From Annulohypoxylon bovei var. microspora (taxonomy: Eukaryota; Ascomycota; Sordariomycetes; Xylariales; Hypoxylaceae), in contig MU405344.1 in assembly GCA_022836615.1 (NCBI GenBank), forward strand, positions 1 to 64,000: 64,000 bases of DNA, in the 5' to 3' direction. Both the position numbers and the translations under genes were made by a program. The notes beneath the pieces were generated by a model. The model did no database searches and was not told the origin of the DNA. It was given only the letters and a program-made list of their open reading frames with translations. How positions within the stretch are numbered: position 1 is the first letter of the stretch; each line of letters begins with the position of its first letter. This document shows positions 12,298 to 23,110 of this stretch, in pieces.

Positions 12298-13029
12298 TTA
12301 GGAAGATTGTTCCATACCCCGAGCTAGGCGGGCAGACCTCCGCATCCCAATGGCCTGGCTTGGTCTTGAAATACATTCTTTTTGTTCATTTGAAACAATG
12401 GTCGAAGAGGCCGGGCTCGAGACTCGCGCACGCTGTTTCTGTGGATAGGGAGTCTCCCCGCGCGCCAGCATGTCAACAAATGCAGCGATTCTCTTTTCGC
12501 GCCCAAGCTGGGTCTTAAGGGAGCTTAAACGGTAATAGATTAGGAAGCGATTCTGCCGCGATAGGGTTTCGAAAGCAGCCTGGGCAGCGGGGATGGCCGC
12601 AACGGCCGCAAGGAATTCAGGAGGTAGCTCCGCCGTCGCTTGTCCTGCGTACGCAGTATCCCAACGACCGTCCGCTTTTGCAGAGTCGACAGCGCGGCGC
12701 CCGGCCTCTGTGATACGACCCTCACTTTCTAGCCTAGCTATGTGCTCCACGTTGCGCTTTGACCAGGAACTACGTGCTGCTCGCGGCGTGAACCGTTGCA
12801 CGTAGGACGTATCCGCGTTGTTGCCCTCGCTCTTGCGGGCTTGCCCGTCAATCCATCCGTAGCATAATGCTTCGTCGAGAGCCTGCACATACGTGAGTGA
12901 AGTCGGCAATACTGCACCTTTCTTCGATAGTGTTAGCCAAACGCCTTTGGAGGTACCGCCACTACGGAATAGCCAGCTAGACCATGCGGTTGCGTCAGCG
13001 ACGGTGAGGAGTGGCAACTCCACAGGCAT
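12298..13029 (-). CDS. YdeI/OmdA-like protein, 243 aa
   Basis: Intact single-exon frame from ATG 13029. It has the hallmarks of the YdeI/OmpD-associated (bacteriocin-protection) family: GVWLTLSKKG, then YVQALDEALCYGWIDGQ, QRFTPR and SSWSKRNVEHIARL, ending in an alanine-rich helical region. Bacterial members are linked to outer-membrane proteins or to resistance to antimicrobial peptides. The role of fungal homologues is unknown. About 45 C-terminal residues after the conserved helix are basic and unconserved. The gene is convergent with the ABC transporter, with only 67 bp between stops. I am confident of the family, not of a function. Confidence 0.85.
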   Translation of the reverse strand: MPVELPLLTVADATAWSSWLFRSGGTSKGVWLTLSKKGAVLPTSLTYVQALDEALCYGWIDGQARKSEGNNADTSYVQRFTPRAARSSWSKRNVEHIARLESEGRITEAGRRAVDSAKADGRWDTAYAGQATAELPPEFLAAVAAIPAAQAAFETLSRQNRFLIYYRLSSLKTQLGREKRIAAFVDMLARGETPYPQKQRARVSSPASSTIVSNEQKECISRPSQAIGMRRSARLARGMEQSS

Positions 13030-13450
13030 AACTCAGAGTGATTGATACTCCGAGGGTGTGGATTGACGAGGGCCTAATAGACTACAACGCTGACTACTAA
13101 AAATAAGGTACTGTTCATGAATACCACCGTTCATGGCCATCATATAAGAATCTCATCAAAAAAGAAACTCGAAGTCAAGAATGTAATGAAGGAAGAAAGA
13201 AGGTTTAAATGTTCAATGTATTATGCATTAGTAATACCCAAGCTTACCTAATAGTGTAACACCGTGACTTAGTAAGCTGGTCGGCGCCACAACTGGCAAT
13301 GAGCAGAATGAGTCAGCAGCCACGATTGTACCGTACCTATGTTCGATTTTTTTTGGCAACCTTAGTTCCAGTAAAATCAAATCATTTACGATGAATAAGT
13401 AGACATCGCCTAACTCAAGATGTTTTGGAACCTGAAATATGGTTACAGAA
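13030..13450. other. Intergenic region
   Basis: This stretch holds the presumed promoter of the minus-strand YdeI-like gene and the 3' end of the regulator gene. No other feature was seen. Confidence 0.6.
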
Positions 13451-15617
13451 TTACTTATAACCAGCTGAGAACTCCTCCCAGAATTCATCACTCCCGAAGT
13501 CGACAAATGGCACCATATAGTTCTGTTCTGGGACCATAACGTTGCCGTCTGCACCGGGCGCGGTACCGCCATATGCCCAAGCAGCTTCTCCTACCTCCGC
13601 TGGTGCAATTTTGGCACTGACCCGTGTCAAAAACATTCGCATTAGCCTAGCAACTTGGATGAATATGTCATCGTTGGACTGCCCGCCATGCTCGCGGCCT
13701 GCTTGTTCCAGTCTTTCGGCTATACGTTCGAGCACCTGAATTAGGTCTACCGTATCACGAATAACTTTGCGATCCCAAGCCGGATTCTCTAACGTGGACA
13801 GCCGATAAAGGATCACGATACATCGTGCCAGCTGGGCCCATAAGGGAAACGATAGGCCTTTGAACGCCGAAGGTGGCAGAGCAAAGAATATGTCTAACCA
13901 TGCTTTAATGGCATTCAGGGACCGCCATAGGCATTCAACCCGTTGAAACCCAGATATAATATAGCCATTGTCGCCAATGCAAGGCGTAGTAAGAAGTGGC
14001 GCATCCGAGTTTGCTGTATGTGCTGACTCATTTATGCAGAGATCGACATAATGTACTTGTGCCATGAGGATTTCTATCATCCAAGACCACGTGGTTAATG
14101 TATTAGTATCCATGTACCTAATGAGATTTGAAGAGTCTAGATCTCGTCTTTAGCTCTATGACTTACTTTGTAGTTCGAATCCGGGTGGTATTGAATCTCT
14201 GAGCTCCTGCAATTGGCCTTGTAGCGCGTTAAGATAAACGAAGGATGGAAGAGGTGCTGTCGCTAAGTGAGAGCAGTCTGCTTCTTGCTGCTCTCGAATA
14301 TGAACCGTTCTTTGCGCAAGCAATTGTAGGCGGATTTGTAGTGCAAACCCCTCGTCGGTTGGGCATTCCTTGTTGGAAGAAATGGCACGAAGCCCCTCCT
14401 CCATCTGAGGTGTCCAGCGCATTGCATCCGTCTGCGCATAATAAGATGAGATACTAAATGGTAGCGCGAAAGCACGTCGTGTTAGTTCACCTACCCAAAT
14501 TATAGGCTCGAGGAGAAAATAGCCGGGAGTTGGCATTAAAGAACACATACATGGAACTTAGAAGGAAACATCCTAACACCGCTCTCTGCCTTTCCAGATG
14601 GCGCTGTTCCGGATCCTCGAGTTCACATTTTTGGTGACCATCTGCAAAGCCTGGAGTAAGGGGCCCTATCATATGCACGTCCTTGGGCAACGGTTTGTTC
14701 AGTCGTAGATTACCTACGATTGATATAGCCAGCATGATGAGGCGAGATAGGGTGCCGGATTTATTTAGAAAGGTATCCCAACCCCACGCTATGTACGTAA
14801 GCAGTCCAAGAAGCAAGTCGAGACTCGACTGGTTCTCAACCAAGGCATTCTGAGCTAAAATCCGCTTTAGCTCTTTCCCTCGCACCATCTTCTGCTGGGT
14901 GGAGGGCGAAACGACCGCGATGATAGCCCGTAGTAGAAAAGGCCGTGTTTCGCCCAGCTTTTTCGCTGTTATATCTAGAGGAATATGAATGAAGGCTAAG
15001 TGCTTCAACATTTGAGATCGGAATACGGTGAGATACGCGTCGGCTTCGTCAGTTGACAGGCCGTATAAAGAGTTAGCGCTAGATTGGTTACTCGTCCCCG
15101 AGGGGAGTGAAGTCGCCAATGGTGAACTAGCCGTATCACCGTCAGCGTTGATGGTGGAGGGAAATTCAGGGACATTGTTTGATATCAAACTCGGAGTGGT
15201 AACCTGGGGCTCTACACCCGGTTGGCTATGGCCGGCTAAGCTTTCATCAAGTACTTTACGTAGAGCGTCAGACGAATCAGGAGACTTGGCGACGGATTGC
15301 AAAAGTGAGATAAGACCTTCGAGCCTCCCTTCAAGCTGCGCAATCCGTGCCGTAGAGTTGTGGTTTTTCTGCACATTGCGTCTACGAAGTGAGTCTGAAG
15401 GACGACATTGCTTATTAAGGCGATGGCATCTAGACGGAGACTTAGCGGACGATTCAGAGATAGACACGACGGCAATAAAAATGGATTAGGTAGGTAAGTC
15501 TGCTAACCTCTCGCAGCCGTCGCTATCAGGACGAGAGACACATTTGCACTTGGATTTAAAACAGTGCAAACAAGCTTGGCCGTACGGTGCTGAATGACCT
15601 GAAGCTTTTCTATCCAT
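13451..15617 (-). CDS. Zn2Cys6 fungal transcription factor, about 640-650 aa
   Basis: Exon 1 (15617-15508) starts MDRKASGHSAPYGQ and encodes CLHCFKSKCKC...CER. Intron 15507-15430 splits an Arg codon, and exon 2 (15429-14551) continues CHRLNKQC. This completes C-x2-C-x6-C-x8-C-x2-C-x6-C, a textbook zinc binuclear cluster. A coiled-coil-like segment (IAQLEGRLEGLISLLQSV) for dimerisation follows. Intron 14550-14454 (gtatgt...tttag) restores the family motif CFLLSSIISSYYAQ. Exon 3 runs from 14453 to about 14165. The last exon ends at the stop at 13451. The exon 3/4 junction is ambiguous: the strong donor gtaagt at 14166 needs an unusual acceptor, while a weaker donor at 14162 fits frame. The protein should be a nuclear DNA-binding regulator, commonly of nearby metabolic genes. 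It lies between the ABC transporter and the reductase. Confidence 0.88.
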
Positions 15618-16671
15618 GATAGAGCGTGTAATCGTTCAGACGGAGACGGAGATCCGTGTCCGAATGTATACCTAGGTACCGTTGATGGTTCGAGAATTTC
15701 TATGTGAGAGAGTTGAAGGTGTAACATTGAAGAAACGAAACACGGAATCTACGGACCTAGAATCCCAATGAATCCTGCTTACTACATACAGTACCTGATG
15801 TAATCCGTATCTGCATTTTCGGAGTTTGGCCACCGAAATCCGACAGAGAGAGTCATCCATCTTTTTCGGCATATCCCGTCGACCCGACGGAGTGGTAAAG
15901 AACCAGAGACTCCGTGGCCTGCATTAATCTCCTAGCTTAAATCTGCACATCATCTACCTCGTAAACATGTGTTAAAGTGCCTCTAAACCATTCATAGTCG
16001 ATCAAGCAAGCCCTCTTTGTGGGTAGTTTATGCACCGCCGTCGACGATGCGACGATGGAAAAGATATCATGCCATATAGACACGACCTAGCAACCATCCT
16101 AGCGCGCACAACCCAAGCATTGGGGTAACCACGCACAGTATCTACCATACCTAATTCGCAATGCCTGAATCGGTCACCAGGTTGTGAATGTTTCAATGTC
16201 GTTGAAATAAAAATAAAAATGAAGATGAAAATAGTTTTAATTACTAAGGTAGCGTCTAGACGTGTCTGCCCAGTGAGGTTCCAAGTCAACCCCGCTAAAC
16301 ATTACCTAATTACCAAAAGTAAATAGGCACAAATGAAATCAATCCCTTGGACTATCGATTTAGGTAGCTCTCACGTGTTTTGGTTGGCAAGAAGTGCCGA
16401 TTAGGTAATGAGGGGATATGAGCTACACCGTGCTTTACAATAGTATTAACACCAATTCGCACATGGTTCATCTAATTTAACGCCATTACCTCAATTATGA
16501 AATTTATTCTATTCAACCTCTCTTTCTACTGTTCGTCTAGCACTTGAGATCCAGCACTGCCCTAATAACCTCAGCGGGATTCTAAATATTAAAATTGACA
16601 AAATAGTAATGTGAAAAGTTTTCGGGATTGTAATATATCTTCTAGGTATTAGGCTTAACCACTACTTACCT
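15618..16671. other. Intergenic region upstream of the regulator
   Basis: This is the presumed promoter of the Zn2Cys6 gene followed by AT-rich DNA up to the hAT element. The left 8-bp target duplication of that element occupies 16664-16671. No gene was recognised. Confidence 0.6.
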
Positions 16672-17126
16672 CAGCGGATGGACCAAAGCAGTTCAGGCAG
16701 GTTAAAAGCAAACAACTAATCTGATTGGTCAGCTTATATATTGTAACTGAACTACCTAGTGATATCAACTAATCGGATTGATCAGATGGCTATTAAAAGT
16801 GGGCCTAGGGAATAATAGCCCCGAGTATTGGGGGCTAAAAATTTAAAGATTAAATTTTACTTATTATTGAAGTTATTTCCAACCTTACTGTCGCTTTTTT
16901 CAGATTTATTACATGCGTAAAGTCTAAAAATAGATATCTTTATTTTCTGATTAATCAAAATCCGTATAAAAGTGGGCCTCGGTCAAATTTTTGGCCTGCA
17001 TAACTGGCAGTTAAATATTTAAACTTATTTGGCCTAATCAGTTTCTCGAAAAATCTTAATTGGTTTGGCCTAAAGCCAGTCAGGCTCAGTCAGGCCAGTT
17101 ATTAGCCTGGTTTGGTCCATCCGCTG
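16672..17126. mobile_element. Non-autonomous hAT element (MITE), family 1, 455 bp
   Basis: The ends are terminal inverted repeats beginning CAGCGGATGGACCAAA (16 of 16 identical, 19 of 20 when extended). The element is flanked by an exact 8-bp duplication ACTTACCT at 16664-16671 and 17127-17134. CAG...CTG ends with 8-bp duplications are diagnostic of the hAT superfamily. The interior is AT-rich and non-coding. Subterminal gccagtcaggc/gcctgact-like motifs resemble those of the other two hAT elements in the window, although the tips differ. The right duplication ends 1 bp from the stop codon of the neighbouring minus-strand reductase, so the element should lie in that gene's 3' untranslated region. 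Confidence 0.93.
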
Positions 17127-17135
17127 ACTTACCTA

Positions 17136-18266
17136 TTATAATAACACCACAATCTTCTTTGCCGATACCCCTTTCTTCTGCAGATCCATTGCCTCCTGAA
17201 TCTTTTCCAACCCCCTTCCCACTACTAGAGGTTCCGGCGCGGGGACGAACTGACGCGCCTCCAAAGCCTTCGGCAAGAAGTCCCGAAACACCAGACGGCT
17301 AGCCACGTTATCAGGTTGGCAAATGTTCTCATCCTCAACGAACTTGGTGCGCACGCCCGTGAGGCAAGACACGAGCGCCCTCTGCCCGAACCAGAAGATC
17401 AAGCCCCCCATTAGCTTCGCCGTGCCGAGGGATGTGTCAAGCGCATCAGGTGGCACTATAGATCCGGCGAAAGCGATGAACTTGTTGGCAGATCCGCCTA
17501 GTTGGCGCAGTACTTTGGTGCAGTCCTCAGCCGCGCCATCTCCGACCACGAACGCTCCGGCCACCGTCTTCCCTTTCAGCGCGGCGACCATGTCATCGAC
17601 TATGACGGCGCTGTGGTAGTCGAATACCTTAGTAGCTCCTAACTTTTCGACGTAGGCGAAGTTCTTCGGCGACGCTGTCGAGTAGACCTGGTAACCGGCC
17701 GAAACGGCGAGCTGTATGGCGTTGCTTCCGACGCTGGATGCGCCGCCCGTGACAATGACAGCCTTGTTAGCGCTCAGCGGAGTAGCCGGTACGGTAGGTG
17801 GATCTAGCGCCAGGAAGTCTTGATGGAAGAGGCCGCAGGCCGCGGTCAACGCTGCTAGTGGCAATACAACGGCCTCCTCATACGACATGAAGTCTGGGAT
17901 TGTGACCGCCAAATGCTCGCGTATAAGTGTGTAGTGTTGGAAAGCACCTTCAACCGGATTATTGGATGTGGGAGCACAGGCGGCCGCCTGACCTATTACG
18001 CGGTCTCCAATTTGGAAGCGCTCCACGTCGGGGCCGACTTCAACTACTTCTCCGGCTACATCGCCCCCGAGGATGCAAGGATATTTGATATAGCCCATTA
18101 TCGCGTTGCCCGCTGACTGCTTGATCCAGTCAACGGGATTGATGGCCACGGCATGGTTCCTGACCACAATCTCGCCCGCCTTCGGTGGCGTGTAAGGCGC
18201 AGGGCCGATCTGGAGCGGTCTCACGCACTTGTCGGGCAACCATGCCGCGGAATTTTCAGGGGCCAT
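17136..18266 (-). CDS. Zinc-type MDR-superfamily oxidoreductase (enoyl-reductase/quinone-reductase-like), 376 aa
   Basis: Intact single exon from ATG 18266. It has a GroES-like N-terminal domain (AINPVDWIKQ, YPCILGGDVAGEVVEVG, GDRVIG) and a Rossmann domain with a nucleotide-binding loop VTGGASSVGSNAIQLA near residue 170. It ends in the typical GVSAKKIVVLL. The GHE and four-cysteine zinc ligands of classical alcohol dehydrogenases are absent, which points to a zinc-independent NADPH reductase. This subgroup includes trans-acting enoyl reductases of fungal polyketide pathways as well as many orphan enzymes. The transcript should run straight into the hAT element, whose target duplication begins 1 bp after the stop. 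The protein shows no truncation. Confidence 0.9.
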   Translation of the reverse strand: MAPENSAAWLPDKCVRPLQIGPAPYTPPKAGEIVVRNHAVAINPVDWIKQSAGNAIMGYIKYPCILGGDVAGEVVEVGPDVERFQIGDRVIGQAAACAPTSNNPVEGAFQHYTLIREHLAVTIPDFMSYEEAVVLPLAALTAACGLFHQDFLALDPPTVPATPLSANKAVIVTGGASSVGSNAIQLAVSAGYQVYSTASPKNFAYVEKLGATKVFDYHSAVIVDDMVAALKGKTVAGAFVVGDGAAEDCTKVLRQLGGSANKFIAFAGSIVPPDALDTSLGTAKLMGGLIFWFGQRALVSCLTGVRTKFVEDENICQPDNVASRLVFRDFLPKALEARQFVPAPEPLVVGRGLEKIQEAMDLQKKGVSAKKIVVLL

Positions 18267-19635
18267 GATTGCGAGATGGCAATGAGTATTTTAGGTGAGA
18301 TGCCGGATAGAGAAGAAATCGCTGTAAGGCATTTAGTCATGCACCAGAATATATACACGAGTTCATCGAAAGGTAAGCCCACCTAGATTTTGATGCGCTC
18401 TAACAAACTTTACCTTTTTATAAGAATATTCTGCCCTTACTTCGTTCCGTGGCGCAAGATGAATTATTTATTATAGGAAGGCGATGTTAAACGGAACTAA
18501 GTAGGTAACTGGAACATGGAACGAAGCCTATAAAAGAAAAGATACCTGGAATTTGTATCGTAAGGTTATTAGGGTTCAAGGTGGTGGATGAAGTAATGGC
18601 GACCGGAATTCGGAGTCCGTTCCGGAGTACGGCGCCGTGAAGATTACTAGGTTGCGGAGATAATGTCGGTAGGTACGGGGATGAGATCGCGGCTTCCAGG
18701 CTAACCCAACTTCAGCAGTTTTTACTTAGGAATGTCAGCATAGTAAATGCATTCATTGAAGCTTCTCGAATCAAAAATCATTCTAGAGGAACTTTATATG
18801 CTACTAGCGTTAGCTATGTTAACTAGATTAATGGGAGTTTACTTTAGGATAACTTCCGGGAGGTCATGATAGCCCCTACAAACTAACTCAGGAATAATTA
18901 CTTAAGCCAGGTGCGGAATCCATTAAGGATACGATAACCCAGCAGATGGAAAATAACCTGGCTTAAGAAGAGGAAGCTGAAAGTCTAATGAAGATTGACG
19001 GCAGCTAGCATGTTCGGTTACATCATATGTTAGAATGCTTATATATTCAAATACCGATAACTTGAGTAGATATATCTCCATGTTTACAAAGCTGGTAGAA
19101 TGATGTGAGAGTCGCAATACATAGGTAATAACCTTTCCTGCTAAGTTTGAGGGCAATTATTTTCTCGCCTCCTTTATTTACCTCTGTTTTATCTTATAAC
19201 GATTTTATGCGGCGCTAATAGTAAAATAGAATCACGAACGAGTTCGGGTGTGATGTGGTATTTCATATGCGCTTCTTGAGTAACATTTTGATAGATATTG
19301 TTATGACTTTTCTTCTTGTAAAATTTTATTCCTCTCGCCTCAACGAGGTGCTTTTGATAAAAAGGGGTATACTTATGATAACGAAGAACCTGAAACCACT
19401 ATTTTCCAACACGGCATTACTTCGATACATAGTAAAACCGTCCATTTGACCGTTACCATGTCTTGAGTCTTTAATAAATGCTATATCAGCTTGTTTAGGA
19501 CTTCTTAAGTACTTCACACCTCATTATATTATCGATTTATATGGCCGTATGTTGACATCTAGAGCTGAAATGTTCCATGTCTTTATTGATAACTCCATTG
19601 GAGAGGTGGCCCAGAAATAGACACCATACAAGATA
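18267..19635. other. Intergenic region
   Basis: It contains the presumed promoter of the reductase, then AT-rich non-coding DNA. A 12-bp perfect inverted repeat (CTTAAGCCAGGT at 18901-18912, its complement at 18956-18967) is present. No gene was recognised. Confidence 0.55.
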
Positions 19636-20012
19636 CAGAGGAGCCTTTCAATATATTTTTCCATACACAACCCCTGTCAAGCTTGGCACCAGCTGTAATA
19701 CTCTTTTCGACAACTGGCGTGCCGCATCACCAATAAACCCGATTAATCTCTTACTTCAAATTCAAATTATATAACAACCTTTAATTCTAAAAGGATGCAC
19801 TCTTTTTAATAATGTTTTAAATTGAATCAAGTTTTAAAAAGCCTTAAATTTGGAAGGTTATTTACTTACATCAAAAAGAAATAATTGGTTGAATGCAAGG
19901 CTTATTCTTTAATAAAACGACAGCTGGCTCTGCAGCTGGCACCGAGTCTGGCAGGTGTATGCCAGATCTGACAGGGGCTGTGTATGGAAAAATATATTGA
20001 AAGGCTCCTCTG
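19636..20012. mobile_element. Tc1/mariner-type MITE, 377 bp
   Basis: Terminal inverted repeats of about 44 bp start CAGAGGAGCCTTTCAATATA and match with one difference (19636-19679 against 19969-20012). Each end is bounded by a TA dinucleotide (19634-19635 and 20013-20014), the target site of Tc1/mariner/pogo elements. The centre is AT-rich with no coding capacity, so the element needs a transposase supplied elsewhere. The near-identical arms suggest fairly recent activity. Confidence 0.88.
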
Positions 20013-20459
20013 TACTCTGGGCAAATTTTCTGCAGGATAATCAAGCTAACAACTGAAGCAGGCGTTCACCATATTTCCAGAGTCTCAGCAGTTGGTAATA
20101 TAGGTATCTTTCCTTGCTATTGTTCGTGGAAATTAAGCCTTAACTACTCTAAGAGGACATAATGATCTTCAAGTCAGTCCACCTAGACGCTACAAGTAAC
20201 CTCCTTAACGTTGGGGCAGCCGCCATCTTTTCTCAATTATTTTACCCTTCCTACCATTCAGCGAAGATGTTGCGTACGTATCCTATGACTATGGCAAGAT
20301 TCTCTTGAGTAAACTGTCGCTTTTGGCTTTCTACCGGGAAAAGAAGGCAACCTGTCTTGTACAGGAGTGAGCAACACGGTGCTTGGGGGAACAGTAGGTA
20401 GGTATCTTTGAGGGTCGATTTAGTCTTGCGTTTGGCGTTCTTGAATTAGTATGTCTGGT

Positions 20460-21165
20460 GACAGAAGTTAGAGATGTTGTAGGTATAAAAAATGCAACAT
20501 GCGGGTCTTTCGGGGAATATAGGGTGCCGGCATGAACTTTGGCATCGTAACATCAAGCACATTCTGCATTTACTACACATTTAACCGTAGGGACACCACC
20601 AGAAAGATGTTAGTGTGCCCTCCGAGTCAAAATACGTCCATGTAGGAGACGGTGAAATCGTCTGACAAAGACATACCGAGTGAATTAGCTTTAACTGTCA
20701 GTGCCGAGTTCAATCGAACAAACAGCCAACCATATTATTTGTTAAACAATTTGGGCAAGTCGTATAAAATAGGTATTACCTGCTCACATACTTCAGATGA
20801 AAACTGTTGCAATTGCATTTATTTCGGTCCTATTGAAGAAGCAGAGAAACACGTAACGCCATTCCTTCAAGCAGAACCCCTGTCAGGCTAGTCGTATGTA
20901 GTGTCATGGCCGACTTTTCACTGACTTGTCATCCTTTGACACGACAGAGTGCGTCCTTAGCCAATACTCTAACGGTTATGTTATCAGTCCGAAGCAAACA
21001 GATGTGCTAAATTTCGTGTCATACTTGAATAGCATAGACAATTTCTCCGTTCAGTACCTTAAACTGAATGACTATTTCACTAGTGATCATTGCCTAAATG
21101 CGGTGTGAATGAGTGTCCATGACGACTAGGAAGCGCATCCCTACCGAGAGATTAGGGCTCATCTG
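20460..21165 (+). pseudogene. Decayed FAD-linked oxidoreductase (berberine-bridge-enzyme type)
   Basis: One frame carries GAGMNFGIVTS (from 20523), the conserved strand after the FAD domain in this family, and further on NCIYFGPIEEAEKHVTPFL, the substrate-domain signature. An in-frame TAG at 20520 replaces the residue before GAG, another TAG is at 20643, and the frame ends near 20889. After a frameshift, FDTTECVLSQYSNGYVI and a C-terminal HPYREIRAH remnant continue to about 21165. The FAD-attachment half is not recognisable upstream. Live relatives are secreted or vesicular flavoenzymes, many acting in secondary metabolism. This copy cannot make a protein. It lies about 450 bp from the Tc1/mariner-type element. 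Confidence 0.82.
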
Positions 21166-22207
21166 TAAGTCAGAGACACCTAGTCAGGAGTTTAGTGGCA
21201 ATTGAACTTAATATGTAGACAACCCAATTCGACCCCGGACGGACGCGTGAGCGACTTGATTCAGACAGCACTAGCCTGGTTCCTAAGCAACCAGGTAAGC
21301 AGCCAATGATTGAGGCTACACTTCCTCTTTCTTCGTATTCATGATCTACATTCATATGAGAAGAGAATTCTAAATCTAGATGTTATTAACTTTACCTATG
21401 GCAACGAGGGCATCAACGCTTTGGTGTGGCCTTAAAACCTCTCGCCTGGTAACCAAAAAGAAAACGGGGATGGGACTCTGATTACAGGGCTCTCTAGCAG
21501 GTACTTCCTAGTATCACTTGAAGATAGATAAGAGTAGGAATGTTAATGACAACTTCATCATCGTGTATAATTACAATAAATGTGTATTACATAAGTCGAC
21601 ATAAAATTGGTTAAATTAATAATGAATACGATCAATTTTCTAATACTTTGAATTTTCAATTCAAGCTAGCGAATTCATGCACATATGTACTTCAATATCG
21701 TAGCACCCTGATGTCTCCTAGATTAGATACCTAATAATTGTTATAATAAAGACGGGCTAAATTGCATATCAAGCTCAATCGGAGCGAGACCGACTATTAT
21801 CGTGACAAAAGATACTTGAGAATGGTTCGGTAAGTCCATAGTCCGTAAGTTCGCTTTGAAGAGCCGCAAGTGTACCTATCGTCCCACTGCTGGAAGGGGA
21901 CATTATACCTAATTATCTGGTTTTTGGTGGATGCAGTATTTAGAGTGCGATGCCGTGATGGTCTTCCCAATGGGGAAGAGGTCTGTGGGGAAGTCTGGCG
22001 TCAGTCCCTGGCCAGCTGGGTAAATATCATGACCCGTGAAATTGGTAAATTTACGGATTGGTCCCCATTAACAGGGCAGCAAGGTCAGGGGATGACTAAG
22101 GCTAGAACCAGGCCCTTGTTTTGTACAATAGGCTTAGCATCTACCGAGATGCCCCTAGGATACATACATAAGCGGCTTTACTCTAAGAGCGATGAGATTA
22201 AAGTCAT
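21166..22207. other. Intergenic region
   Basis: No gene was recognised. The open frame at 21870-22298 runs into the hAT element and is not conserved-looking. The left target duplication of that element occupies 22208-22215. Confidence 0.5.
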
Positions 22208-22215
22208 ATTTAAGT

Positions 22216-22615
22216 CAGCGCTTGGATTAGGCCAGGCTCAAAACTGGCCTGAATCAGTCAAGTCAGGTCAGGCCCAGTCAGTTTTCGGTTTTTTATGAAC
22301 TGGTCAGATCAGTTCGTTCCGATTTTCTGACTGACAGGCCATCAGGCCAAAATACAGAAATTTTTTTGAAAAATACCCACTCTTTTACGTGTTTTAATTG
22401 GTGTTAAGTACCCACTTCTTATTATTGATTAGTCATATATTAGTAATCAATTCTGTTTTTTTATCGATAAAACTGTTGTTATTATGTCCCACTTTTCTTT
22501 CGAATCTGATCAGTTTAATTGACTGAACTGGTTGGTTCAGTTCATTGCTTCTAACTGGCCAATCAGACCAGTTCATTGCTTCAAGCCTGACTGGCCTGGC
22601 CTGATCCAAGCGCTG
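22216..22615. mobile_element. Non-autonomous hAT element (MITE), family 2 copy A, 400 bp
   Basis: The ends begin CAGCGCTTGGAT-y-AGGCCAGGC on both strands (22 bp, one difference). An exact 8-bp duplication ATTTAAGT flanks the element (22208-22215 and 22616-22623). The subterminal regions are packed with short CAGTCAGG/CCTGACTG and ACTGGTCAG motifs, which look like transposase-binding repeats. There is no coding capacity. It is nearly identical to the copy at 28638-29027 in the same orientation. Confidence 0.95.
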
Positions 22616-22623
22616 ATTTAAGT

Positions 22624-23110
22624 TGTCTCCACAACCTGCTAGAAATGATTGTGTCACCACTGCTAAACGTAAACAAAGTCAGAATGTTCTAGGTTTACCG
22701 TCGATCCAGGGGTTTTTAATCCACACCCGGGATCTTAACGATGACCCATATGCCGCTGAATAAGATAGACAGCCTCCAATCTAAAAAGCTCGCAATAGGC
22801 AACTACAGAGAATCTTCATGGGCTATATCATGGTTCGTACAGTGCTAAACTTGATACCCAAGCTCCCTGGAGATTTTCCAAATACCATAAATCAGCAATG
22901 GCCATCTTAAAGCCCAAACAAAAGCAGATCCATAAGAAGTTTATCGTGTGCAATAAACCGATCAGGTCGAAATATTGGAAATGATATTTTATTAGTAATC
23001 TAACCTAATCCCCATAGACGCTCCAATATAAATGGCGTCTAATTCCAAGGGCGGGCCAGTTCATGCTCTCGGTACCATATCCTGCATCATGAGAACGAGC
23101 CACGCCCGGA
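22624..23110. other. Intergenic region
   Basis: Non-coding DNA between the hAT element and the 3' end of the kinase-like gene. No feature was recognised. Confidence 0.5.

Noticed and set aside
14170..14190. tRNA T-arm-like word (gttcgaatcc)
   Set aside because: It lies inside the coding sequence of the Zn2Cys6 regulator, with no matching acceptor or anticodon arms. No tRNA was found elsewhere by eye.
18901..18967. 12-bp perfect inverted repeat with a 43-nt loop (CTTAAGCCAGGT)
   Set aside because: It is too short, with no target duplication or second pair of ends, to call a transposon. It may occur by chance in this length of AT-rich DNA.
21870..22298. 142-aa plus-strand open frame
   Set aside because: Its last third is the hAT element and the rest has no recognisable domain or coding composition.
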